DNA of 8,170 nt from Lentisphaeria bacterium (GTDB lineage: Bacteria > Verrucomicrobiota > Lentisphaeria > Oligosphaerales > JAFGRS01). Position numbers and translations under genes: made by a program. Shown here one piece after another: positions 1 through 6,472 of this stretch (the stretch's first letter is position 1; each line of letters opens with the position of its first letter). The stretch is from the NCBI GenBank assembly GCA_016935045.1, contig JAFGRS010000433.1, forward strand, positions 1-8,170. The letters are read 5' to 3'. The notes beneath the pieces are model-generated. The model did no database searches. It worked only from the letters and a program-made list of their open reading frames with translations, and was not told the DNA's origin.

Positions 1-604
1 GCACCAGGTCGCTGTCGATCTCCAGGCGCCCGGCCGTATCGACGATCACCACGTCGCACCCCGTCTCGTCGGCGTGGTTCCGGGCCCTGACGGCCAGCGC
101 GGCCACATCCCGGGTATCCCGTTCCGCATAGACCGGGATTCCGAGTTCCCGGCCGAGGATTTCGAGCTGGTCGATGGCGGCGGGACGGTAGAGGTCGCAG
201 GCGGCGAGGAGGGGTTTGCGTCCGGCCCGGTCCCGGAGCAGGAGGGCGAGCTTGGCCGCGGTGGTGGTTTTGCCCGAACCGTGCAGGCCGCAGAGCATGA
301 CGACCGCCGGTTTTCCGGTCAATTCGAGGGGCGCGGCCGCGGTGCCGAGGAGTTCGACCAGCCGGTCGTGGACGATCTTGACGGCCTGTTGTCCCGGGGT
401 GATGCTCTTCATCACCGCTTCGCCGAGGCAGGCCTGCCGGACGTCGGCTACGAAGTCCTTGGCGACGTGGTAATTCACGTCGGCATCGAGCAATGCCCGT
501 CGGATTTCGCCCATGGCATCGCTGATGTTGGTCTCGGTCAGCCTGCCCCGACCCACGAGGCCCCGGAAGGCTGTCCTGAATCGATCCGTCAAACGCTCAA
601 ACAT
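1..604 (-). CDS. ffh: Signal recognition particle GTPase Ffh (SRP54), N-terminal 201 residues; cut by the window edge
   Basis: Ffh binds the 4.5S/SRP RNA and signal peptides emerging from the ribosome, and delivers nascent membrane and secreted proteins to FtsY at the membrane. Reading the minus strand from ATG at 604 gives MFERLTDRFRTAFRGL, a typical Ffh start. A helical N domain (about 1-95) is followed by the start of the G domain. G1/P-loop is GLHGSGKTT (106-114), the DLYRPAA motif is at 137-143 and the G3 motif DTAGRL at 189-194. Families usually have GLQGSGKTT, so the Gln-to-His change is unusual. The rest of the G domain and the RNA-binding M domain lie beyond the left edge. The gene starts 7 bases after the galK stop. 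Its weak Shine-Dalgarno (AGGGA) overlaps that stop codon, which suggests translational coupling to galK. FtsY is unlikely because the N domain and the DLYRPAA spacing fit Ffh. Confidence 0.95.
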   Translation of the reverse strand, partial: MFERLTDRFRTAFRGLVGRGRLTETNISDAMGEIRRALLDADVNYHVAKDFVADVRQACLGEAVMKSITPGQQAVKIVHDRLVELLGTAAAPLELTGKPAVVMLCGLHGSGKTTTAAKLALLLRDRAGRKPLLAACDLYRPAAIDQLEILGRELGIPVYAERDTRDVAALAVRARNHADETGCDVVIVDTAGRLEIDSDLV

Positions 605-611
605 GGGATCC

Positions 612-1763
612 CTACAGTACTTCCGCTCCGTCCGCGGCATGGCAGACCGTGACCTCGGCCGCCAGACCGGTTTCCCGGGCATACCGTTGCGCCAGCACGT
701 CCCCGTACCGTTCCGCCTGGCCGGCGTCCACCAGGTGAACCGTGATGCCGCCGAAACCGCCGCCGCTGATGCGGGCCCCGAGCACCCCGGGAAGCTCCGC
801 GGCGATGGCCGTCAGCGTGTCAATCTCCGCACAGCTGTTCTCGAAGTTGTGCGTCGAACTCGCCTGGGACTCGAACATCAGGCGCCCGAAGGCCTCCACG
901 TCGCCGGCTTCGAGGGCCCGCACGCCGGCCTCCACACGGGTGATCTCGCCCACCACGTGAAGGGCACGACGGAAAACCACCGGATCGAGAATGCCCCGGG
1001 CCGCCTCCAACTGCGCTGGCGACACATCCCGCAAGGCCCGAATGCCGGGACAACCCTGCCGCAATGCCGCCAGCGCCGCTTCGCACGCTTCCCGACGCTC
1101 GTTGTACTCGTTGGTCAGGTTGTGGCGCACCATGCTGTTGGCCACCACCAGGGCCGTGCCGGCGGGCAGAGGCACGTTGCGCACGTCGAGGGAGCGGAAG
1201 TCGCTGTACACCAGGTGTTCGGCCTTGCCCCTGAGGGAACTGAACTGGTCCAGGAGTCCCGTCCTGGCCCCGACGTAGCGGTTCTCGCACGCCTGCCCGA
1301 TCCGGGCCATCTCGCGCCAGTCCAGGGAAGCGCGCGCCAGGCGGAGGAGGGCCAGCAGCATCGACATTTCGAGGGCCGCGGAACTGCTCATCCCGGCTGA
1401 CATGGGGACCGTGCTGCTCAGGACCGCGTGGAAACCGGGAACCGAGATGCCCCGCTCCGCCAACTCCACCACGAGACCCTTGACGTAGTTCGCCCAGTCT
1501 CCCTTCTCCGGATGATCGAGTTCCGTGACCCGGAATACGCGCTCCGTGGCGTTGGCCACATCCACCACGCGGCAGCGGTCCGAGGCAGACGGACCCGCGG
1601 CCACCCAGGTCGCCCGGTCCACCGCCACGCTCAGCACCGTGCCCTCGTTGTAGTCCGTGTGGTTGCCAAGGACCTCGAGACGGCCCGGGGCCCTGGTGAC
1701 AACCGCCGCCCCCGTGCCGAAGACCGACGTGAAGGCCTGCCGAACGCTCGCTGCCCTGTCCAT
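612..1763 (-). CDS. galK: Galactokinase, GHMP kinase family, 383 aa
   Basis: GalK phosphorylates alpha-D-galactose at C1 with ATP in the Leloir pathway, in the cytoplasm. The length matches the family (about 380-390). Motif 1 is APGRLEVLGNHTDYNEG (25-41) with the conserved Arg28. Motif 2, the phosphate-binding loop, is PMSAGMSSSAAL (120-131). The catalytic Asp is D172 in LLDQFSS, and motif 3 is GARISGGGFGG (329-339). In E. coli and human enzymes motif 1 reads G-E-H-T-D-Y-N, and that Glu touches the sugar. Here it is Asn34, so related sugars cannot be excluded, though I recall the Asn form from PVC-group galactokinases. The start is supported by AGGAGG four bases upstream of ATG. It lies 19 bases after iorB and 7 before ffh, so it is probably co-transcribed with both. 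No galT, galE or sugar transporter is in view, so the physiological role rests on the family alone. Confidence 0.93.
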   Translation of the reverse strand: MDRAASVRQAFTSVFGTGAAVVTRAPGRLEVLGNHTDYNEGTVLSVAVDRATWVAAGPSASDRCRVVDVANATERVFRVTELDHPEKGDWANYVKGLVVELAERGISVPGFHAVLSSTVPMSAGMSSSAALEMSMLLALLRLARASLDWREMARIGQACENRYVGARTGLLDQFSSLRGKAEHLVYSDFRSLDVRNVPLPAGTALVVANSMVRHNLTNEYNERREACEAALAALRQGCPGIRALRDVSPAQLEAARGILDPVVFRRALHVVGEITRVEAGVRALEAGDVEAFGRLMFESQASSTHNFENSCAEIDTLTAIAAELPGVLGARISGGGFGGITVHLVDAGQAERYGDVLAQRYARETGLAAEVTVCHAADGAEVL

Positions 1764-1782
1764 GGATCCTCCTCGCCCCGGC

Positions 1783-2364
1783 TCACCAGGTCCGGGTCGC
1801 GGCCGCCTTGCCCGCTGCGAATGCCCTCAGGTTCGTCTGCACCACCTCGTCGCCCTTGGCGGCAAAGGCCCGCACGATGGTCCCCCGCAGGTCCTCTTCC
1901 CCGACCCCCAGGTAGGGACTCAGGGCCCCCAGCATCACCATGTTCATCGCCCGGCTGGAACCGGCCTCCTTGGCCATCGCCCCGGCATCGAGCACCACAC
2001 TGCGAGGCAACGTTCGCAACCGCCGCACCAGGGCTTCGGCATCCGGGTAGTCCGGGATGTTGCGGATCGGCTCGGTATTGGCCAGAAGCACGCCCCGGGG
2101 CCCCAGGCAGGGAGCCTGCCGCAGGGCTTCCATGGGCTCGATGCCGAGGACCACATCCGCCGCTCCCTCGGCAATGAGATCCGAGTAGATCGTCTCCGTC
2201 GACAGACGCAGGTGGGCCACCACCGCCCCTCCCCGCTGGGCCATGCCGTGCACTTCGCTCTGCTTGACGTTCAGCCCGCGTTCCATGGCCGCCCGGCCCA
2301 CGATCGCGGCAATGGTGAGAATGCCCTGTCCCCCCACGCCTGCCAGGATGATGTCGTTGGTCAT
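1783..2364 (-). CDS. iorB: Indolepyruvate ferredoxin oxidoreductase beta subunit, 193 aa
   Basis: IorB is the small subunit of the enzyme that oxidatively decarboxylates indolepyruvate and other aryl-pyruvates to the acyl-CoA, reducing ferredoxin, or runs in reverse. It carries the gamma-type 2-oxoacid:acceptor oxidoreductase domain. Evidence is the glycine-rich N-terminus IILAGVGGQGI (5-15) and the family signature SEVHGMAQRGG (36-46). The length of 193 aa is normal for a stand-alone IorB. A good ribosome site (GGAGG, nine bases before ATG) fixes the start. The gene lies 48 bases after iorA and 19 before galK on the same strand, as expected for an iorAB pair in an operon. Other gamma-domain 2-ketoacid oxidoreductases look similar, but the adjacent IorA makes the indolepyruvate assignment firm. 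Confidence 0.93.
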   Translation of the reverse strand: MTNDIILAGVGGQGILTIAAIVGRAAMERGLNVKQSEVHGMAQRGGAVVAHLRLSTETIYSDLIAEGAADVVLGIEPMEALRQAPCLGPRGVLLANTEPIRNIPDYPDAEALVRRLRTLPRSVVLDAGAMAKEAGSSRAMNMVMLGALSPYLGVGEEDLRGTIVRAFAAKGDEVVQTNLRAFAAGKAAATRTW

Positions 2365-2412
2365 CGTCGTCCGCCTCCGGGTCCTGTCCCTGCCGGCGCT
2401 GCCCGATTGCCG

Positions 2413-4014
2413 TCAGCCGGCGCGGGACCGGCGTCGAAGGGTCTGAATGCACTCCCGGCGCGCGATGACCACCGACACGCCGTCATGGCCGCAGATCTCC
2501 TCCCTCAGCACGCGCACGTTCTCCTCGTGGTTGCGCGCGCTGGGGACGATGACGCGGACGTGGTCCCGTGGCACGCCCAGGCCGGTACAGATCTGTTCGA
2601 GCTTGCCCTTGCCCACGGAGTCCTGTCCGCCCGTCATCCCGGTGGTGTCGTTGTCAAGGATGAAGACGGTGATGTTGGCGTTTTCCCAGATGGCGTCGAG
2701 CAGGGGCGTGAGGCCCGAATGGGTGAAGGTGGAATCCCCGATCACGGCCACGGCGGGCGCCAAGCCCGCGTCGGCGGCCCCCTTCGCCATGCTGATCGAG
2801 GCCCCCATGTCGACGCAGGAATCGATGGCGTCAAAGGGCGGCAACGCACCGAGTGTATAACAGCCGATGTCGCCGAAGACCCGCCCGGGACCCACGTCCC
2901 CGATCACCTCGAGCAACGCCCGGTAGGAGAAGATGTGCGGACAGCCCTCGCACAGCCGCGGGGGGCGCTGCCGGAGGAGGGGTTCCTCGGGCCGCGGCGC
3001 CGGGGGAGGACGGAGGCCGAGGGCCACGGCGACCGCGCCGGGAGTCAGCTCCCCGGTCCGGGGCAGGTGTCCGCTGAGGCGCCCGAGCACCTGCGGCCGG
3101 GGTCCCAGAGGACCATGGAGCATCTGCTCGAGCATGGGGGCGCCCTCCTCGAGCACCAGGACACGCTCACAGCTCTCGACCAGGGTTGCCAGGAGCGTGC
3201 GGGGAACGGGGTACTGGCACATCTTCAGGACCGGGTGAGGGCAGGCCTCGGGGGTGCCGTACACCTCCATCAGGTAGTTGTAGGCGATGCCGCAGGCAAC
3301 GATGCCCAGGGACCGGTCCGTGCCTTCCGAGAGAGCATGGAAGGGCGAGTTCTCACTGGCCTGCAGGAAGGCATCCTGCCGCGCCACCAGCCCCGCGTAG
3401 TTCTCGCGCGCAATGGCGGGCAGAAGCACGTACCGCCGCCGGTCTCCCGGCAGCCCCGCCGCATTCGGCGCCCGCGGCGGACGCCGCGACACGTTGGCGC
3501 GGGAGTGCGCCAGCCGGGTCGTGAGACGCAGCAGCACGGGGACCCGTTCCGCCTCGGAAAGATCGAAGCCGTAGCGGGCCATGTCGTAGGCTTCCTGCTG
3601 GCTGGCGGGTTCGAGGCAGGGGACCATGGCGAAGCCGGCATAGAAGCGCGAATCCTGCTCGTTCTGGCTGGAGTGCATGCTGGGGTCGTCCGCCACGGCT
3701 ACCAGGAGGCCGCCGTGGGTGCCGGTCACCGCCGAGTTGACGAAGCCGTCCGCGGCCACGTTCAGGCCGACATGCTTCATGCAGGCCATGGCGCGCCGGC
3801 CCGCATAGGACATGCCGATGGCCTCCTCCATGGCGCTCTTCTCGTTGGCCGACCATTGCCGGTGGACGCCGCGCCCGGCGGCCTCGGCGGAGGCCTGCAC
3901 GTACTCCATGATCTCGGTGGACGGCGTACCCGGATAGGCGTAGCAACCGCTCAACCCGGCATCGAGGGCCCCCTGGGCCAGGGCTTCGTCCCCCAGCAAC
4001 AGCATCTGCGACAT
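2413..4014 (-). CDS. iorA: Indolepyruvate ferredoxin oxidoreductase alpha subunit, 533 aa, lacking the ferredoxin domain
   Basis: IorA is the thiamine-pyrophosphate subunit that binds the aryl-pyruvate and CoA and passes electrons to ferredoxin. The N-terminal pyrimidine-binding region has GCYAYPGTPSTE (23-34) and SANEKSAMEEAIG (55-67). The C-terminal TPP domain has LCEGCPH (354-360), GDIGCYTLG (381-389), and the Mg/TPP segment GDST (426-429) to DNDTTGMTGGQ (454-464). Archaeal IorA is roughly 100 residues longer and ends with a ferredoxin-type domain carrying two CxxCxxCxxxC clusters. This protein stops at RRECIQTLRRRSRAG, and only 48 bases separate it from iorB, so that domain is absent rather than frameshifted away. 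AAGGA six bases before ATG supports the start. It is the first gene of the iorA-iorB-galK-ffh run, with a 333-base region upstream. Substrate preference among aryl-pyruvates cannot be read from sequence. Confidence 0.93.
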   Translation of the reverse strand: MSQMLLLGDEALAQGALDAGLSGCYAYPGTPSTEIMEYVQASAEAAGRGVHRQWSANEKSAMEEAIGMSYAGRRAMACMKHVGLNVAADGFVNSAVTGTHGGLLVAVADDPSMHSSQNEQDSRFYAGFAMVPCLEPASQQEAYDMARYGFDLSEAERVPVLLRLTTRLAHSRANVSRRPPRAPNAAGLPGDRRRYVLLPAIARENYAGLVARQDAFLQASENSPFHALSEGTDRSLGIVACGIAYNYLMEVYGTPEACPHPVLKMCQYPVPRTLLATLVESCERVLVLEEGAPMLEQMLHGPLGPRPQVLGRLSGHLPRTGELTPGAVAVALGLRPPPAPRPEEPLLRQRPPRLCEGCPHIFSYRALLEVIGDVGPGRVFGDIGCYTLGALPPFDAIDSCVDMGASISMAKGAADAGLAPAVAVIGDSTFTHSGLTPLLDAIWENANITVFILDNDTTGMTGGQDSVGKGKLEQICTGLGVPRDHVRVIVPSARNHEENVRVLREEICGHDGVSVVIARRECIQTLRRRSRAG

Positions 4015-4077
4015 GCCGATTCCTTAGCGCTGGCAGTGTCCGTCGGGTCCGTCTCCGTGTCCCCTCGCCATCGGTCC

Positions 4078-4091
4078 CGTCCGCACGGACG
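4078..4091. repeat. Near-perfect 14-bp palindrome in the iorA leader
   Basis: CGTCCG and CGGACG flank a two-base centre (CA). Symmetric sites of this size can be operators for dimeric regulators, and this one lies between the candidate promoter and iorA. In DNA this GC-rich, such a palindrome can also arise by chance. Confidence 0.3.
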
Positions 4092-4157
4092 CGCCCGAAC
4101 CGCCTGCCTGCCTCCCCGTGCGATCCGCTCAGCCGCGACGTCTGCCGTTGGGCCGGG

Positions 4158-4187
4158 AAAAACGGGCCCCGGCAAGGCAGGCGGCCC
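4158..4187 (-). terminator. Intrinsic-terminator-like hairpin with U-run in the iorA leader (possible attenuator)
   Basis: On the minus strand GGGCC (4187-4183) pairs with GGCCC (4168-4164). Two more C-G pairs form inside after a one-base bulge, around a nine-base loop. The 3' arm is followed by G and then five T residues (4162-4158). Stem plus U-run is the layout of a Rho-independent terminator. It sits about 150 bases before iorA and just downstream of the candidate promoter, so it could attenuate the operon. The stem is short (7 bp) and no antiterminator partner was identified. Confidence 0.35.
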
Positions 4188-4216
4188 CCAAACAGAGACG
4201 ATTGCACAAGCCAGGC

Positions 4217-4244
4217 AATATACCCCGACCCCACGGAAACCCAA
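4217..4244 (-). promoter_or_regulatory. Candidate sigma70-type promoter for the iorA-iorB-galK-ffh operon
   Basis: On the minus strand TTGGGT (4244-4239) is followed after 16 bases by TATATT (4222-4217). The -10 matches the consensus at five of six positions, and the -35 is weak beyond TTG. This AT-rich spot stands out in GC-rich surroundings. Transcription would begin near 4210 and leave an untranslated leader of about 195 bases before iorA. It is a pattern match only. Confidence 0.35.
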
Positions 4245-4347
4245 GCCGATAGCGACGCACGCACAACCCCCGGCAAACGGCTATGGTATCCACGCAATAC
4301 TCCCCCCTGCACCCCGGGATCTGCGCACCGGGACGGAAGGACGGACC

Positions 4348-5130
4348 ATGCACCAGAGAACCACCATCCTCTTCCTCGGAACCGCAACCGTCACCCCGGG
4401 GCCGGGACAGGATACGGCCTGCCTCCTGATCAACCGGACCTGCCTCGTCGATACGGGATGGAACGCGGCGATCAATATGCTGCAGTACAATTGCAATCCG
4501 ATGGATGTGGACAGCGTCCTCATCACCCATTGCCACCACGATCACTACATCGGCCTGCCGCAGCTCCTTTTCTACCACGCCATGCGCCGCGGGAGCCGCC
4601 CCGACAAGGGACCGCTGACGGTCATCGGTCCGAAGCCGGACATTGGCATGGTGGTGGAACGGGCCTTGCATTTCCTGCGCCACGAGCAGTTCCCGGACGC
4701 GGCGACTGTGCCTCGGGTGGTCGCTCTTCAGGCGGGCCAGTCATGCGAGGCGGGGGCCCTGCGGATCACGACGTCACCCACGGTGCATCCCGTGGTGGGG
4801 TTGTGCTATCGCCTGGAGGATACGCGTACGGGAGGCGTGGTGGTGGTGACGGGGGACACGGCCTATCACCCACCGCTGGCGGCGCACGCGGCGGGCGCCG
4901 ATCTGCTGGTCCACGAGGCGAGCCGCGGCCCGGTTGCCAGCGACCCCAACGCCATCAGCGGCCACTCGGGGAGCATCGATGCGGCCAGGATCGCGCTCGA
5001 AGCGACGGTGCGCCAGTTGGCCCTGGTGCACTACCCGGGACACCTGCGCAACGAGGTCCTGCGCGCGGCCCAGGATGTTTTCCCGCAGACGGTTGCGCCC
5101 CTCGAAGGCGAATGCATCGAGCTGGCCTAG
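4348..5130 (+). CDS. RNase Z-like metallo-beta-lactamase-fold hydrolase, 260 aa, substrate unknown
   Basis: This is a single-domain metallo-beta-lactamase-fold protein. It starts with the family's first strand (ILFLGTATVTPGPGQDTACLLI) and DTGWN (35-39). The metal motif HxHxDH is HCHHDH (61-66). Further likely metal ligands are His147 (SPTVHP), Asp170 (VTGDTAY) and His228 (LVHYPGH). The segment ISGHSGSIDAARIA (203-216) resembles the HMT-type motif of RNase Z, where His206 would be catalytic. Order and length fit the RNase Z/arylsulfatase/phosphodiesterase branch. The exosite arm that tRNase Z uses to hold tRNA is not evident, so tRNA 3' processing is uncertain and a small-molecule hydrolase is equally possible. 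No signal peptide is seen, so it is probably cytoplasmic. The start is the ATG seven bases after GGAAGG; upstream in-frame sequence is only open-frame noise. It is divergent from iorA and convergent with pyrB, so context gives no functional hint. Confidence 0.88.
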   Translation: MHQRTTILFLGTATVTPGPGQDTACLLINRTCLVDTGWNAAINMLQYNCNPMDVDSVLITHCHHDHYIGLPQLLFYHAMRRGSRPDKGPLTVIGPKPDIGMVVERALHFLRHEQFPDAATVPRVVALQAGQSCEAGALRITTSPTVHPVVGLCYRLEDTRTGGVVVVTGDTAYHPPLAAHAAGADLLVHEASRGPVASDPNAISGHSGSIDAARIALEATVRQLALVHYPGHLRNEVLRAAQDVFPQTVAPLEGECIELA

Positions 5131-5181
5131 CGCCGGCACGCCGCTACCGGGCTCGTTCCGGCGGAGCGCCGATGAGGAGAA

Positions 5182-5221
5182 AGAGGGATGGGGCAGCGCC
5201 GCCGCTCTTGCCCCCCCCTCT
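5182..5221. terminator. Strong GC hairpin between convergent genes (candidate terminator)
   Basis: AGAGGG plus GGGGC (5182-5194) pair with GCCCC plus CCCTCT (5210-5221), across a small internal loop and a 15-base terminal loop. It lies about 50 bases after the stop of the plus-strand hydrolase gene. No T-run follows on either strand, so it may act only with Rho or as a 3'-end stabiliser. Confidence 0.35.
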
Positions 5222-5231
5222 CCCGGATCGT

Positions 5232-5261
5232 CGCCCCACTGCCGCAAGGACAGTGGCGGCG
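5232..5261. terminator. Second GC hairpin downstream of pyrB (candidate terminator)
   Basis: CGCCCCACTG (5232-5241) pairs with CAGTGGCGGCG (5251-5261), giving ten base pairs with one bulged C around a nine-base loop. It lies 24 bases beyond the pyrB stop codon, where a terminator is expected. It lacks a U-run. Confidence 0.4.
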
Positions 5262-5285
5262 GGGAGGATGGGGCCCAGCGCTCCC

Positions 5286-6374
5286 TCACTTGAGGTTGAG
5301 CCGGTAGTATTCCCCGATCTGGTCATCCCGGCCGAAGATGGTCGCGATGAGGGCGGTTCGGATCCACATTCCGTTGCGGACCTGCCGCCAGTACATGGCG
5401 CGGGGATCGCGGTCCACCGCGGGATCGATCTCCTGTCGTCGCGGCAGGGGATGCATGATGATGGTGCTCAGCTTGATCGTCCTGAGGTGTTCGGCGCGGA
5501 AGCTGTAGCGCGAGATATCGATGCCTCTCTGCTTGCCTTCGACCTTGTCCCACTCGTCCTGGATCCGGGTCATGTAGATCGCGTCGGCTGTGGGGATGGC
5601 GGACTCGAAATCGCTGCTCAGGGCATACTCGACGCCCGCATGGTCCAGCTGGTCGAGCACATCCTGCCGCACCTGCAGCTCCGGCGGCGCGACGAAGATC
5701 TGCCGCACACCCTCATACCCGGTCAGCAGGTAGGACAGGCTGCGGACGGTCCGGCCGCGGTCCAGGTCCCCCACGAAGACCACCGTCTTCCCGGGGAGAC
5801 CGCCCAGCCGCTCGAAGCTGCGCTGCAGGGTGTAGATGTCCAGCAGGGCCTGGGTGGGATGCTGGTCCTTGCCGGAACCGGCGTTGATGATGGGGATGGG
5901 CCGCTCGGTGTTGCTCAGCAGCCAGGCCATTTTCTCGGCGAAGCCCTGCTGCGGCGTGCGCATCACGATCATGTCGAAGTAGGAACTGAAGGTCCGTACC
6001 GAATCCTCCCGGGACTCCCCCTTCATCTCGCTGGAGGTGGCCGGGTCGCGGACCTCCGCCACCTTCAGCCCCAGGATCTGGCAGGCGGCATAGAAGGAGA
6101 GAAAGGTGCGGCTGCTGGGTTGCGAAAAGTCCAGCATGGCACGCTTGTGACACAGCATCGAGGCGAGGAACTCCATGCCGGCCTTGCTCTTGGCAATGCG
6201 CCGGATGCGCGTGGCCAACTGGCACAGGTCATCCAGCGTCTCACGCTCGAACTGCTGCGCAATCAACACGTGATAGGGACGCCCGTCGCTCTGCTGGAAG
6301 TAGGGCCCCTTCTCCTGCACAGGCAACCCCTGAAACTGCTCCCAACCGATCTCGTCCAGCCGTTTGCGCCTCAT
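5286..6374 (-). CDS. pyrB: Aspartate carbamoyltransferase catalytic chain, 362 aa, long divergent form
   Basis: The enzyme joins carbamoyl phosphate and aspartate to N-carbamoylaspartate, the committed step of pyrimidine synthesis. The carbamoyl-phosphate loop is QPSSRTFLSF (85-94), where families normally have STRTR. The swinging loop keeps Ser114 and Lys118 (SSEMKGES), and Arg139 (VMRT) and HPTQALLDIYT (172-182) are present. The aspartate half has GDLDRGRTVRSL (202-213), Arg270 in MTRIQ, and HPLPR with EI (308-316), which separates it from ornithine enzymes (HCLP). The protein is about 50 residues longer than E. coli PyrB. Roughly 35 of these are an N-terminal extension and the rest a C-terminal tail. 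ATG at 6374 was chosen because GGAAGGG lies eight bases upstream. An in-frame GTG at 6476 overlaps the argF stop but has no ribosome site, would add an Arg/Gly-rich stretch and would run through an inverted repeat. No pyrI regulatory chain is adjacent. Confidence 0.93.
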   Translation of the reverse strand: MRRKRLDEIGWEQFQGLPVQEKGPYFQQSDGRPYHVLIAQQFERETLDDLCQLATRIRRIAKSKAGMEFLASMLCHKRAMLDFSQPSSRTFLSFYAACQILGLKVAEVRDPATSSEMKGESREDSVRTFSSYFDMIVMRTPQQGFAEKMAWLLSNTERPIPIINAGSGKDQHPTQALLDIYTLQRSFERLGGLPGKTVVFVGDLDRGRTVRSLSYLLTGYEGVRQIFVAPPELQVRQDVLDQLDHAGVEYALSSDFESAIPTADAIYMTRIQDEWDKVEGKQRGIDISRYSFRAEHLRTIKLSTIIMHPLPRRQEIDPAVDRDPRAMYWRQVRNGMWIRTALIATIFGRDDQIGEYYRLNLK

Positions 6375-6428
6375 GACCCAGACCCTTCCGCCAGGAACCT
6401 GACCTGCAATCGCCGACCGACCCCCGGC

Positions 6429-6454
6429 GCCGGACCGTCCCGCCCCGGTCCGGC
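6429..6454. repeat. Perfect 9-bp inverted repeat in the argF-pyrB spacer
   Basis: GCCGGACCG (6429-6437) and CGGTCCGGC (6446-6454) are exact reverse complements around an eight-base loop. In the minus-strand transcript this forms a stable hairpin 55 bases before the pyrB start. There is no U-run after it. It could limit read-through, protect the upstream mRNA or mark a processing point between argF and pyrB. Its presence supports the 98-base stretch being a true spacer. Confidence 0.6.
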
Positions 6455-6472
6455 AACGCCGGCGGAAATGCT

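Larger units (their letters stand above)
4015..4347. promoter_or_regulatory. Divergent intergenic region between iorA and the metallo-hydrolase gene
   Basis: This 333-base gene-free stretch separates two divergently transcribed genes and must carry promoters for both directions. Seen inside it are a sigma70-like match on the minus strand (4217-4244), a hairpin with a U-run on the minus strand (4158-4187) and a near-palindrome CGTCCGCACGGACG (4078-4091). The plus-strand gene has a clear ribosome site (GGAAGG before ATG at 4348). I found only a weak -10 candidate for it (TATGGT at 4282-4287) and no good -35. Short open frames here look like GC-rich noise. Confidence 0.7.

Noticed and set aside
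4282..4287. TATGGT as a -10 element for the plus-strand hydrolase gene
   Set aside because: No acceptable -35 lies 16-18 bases upstream, so it was not listed as a promoter.
1657..5130. A 1157-codon open frame on the plus strand, antisense to galK, iorB and iorA
   Set aside because: Only its last 260 codons (from 4348) encode a recognisable protein. The rest mirrors real minus-strand genes in GC-rich DNA with few stops and resembles no family.
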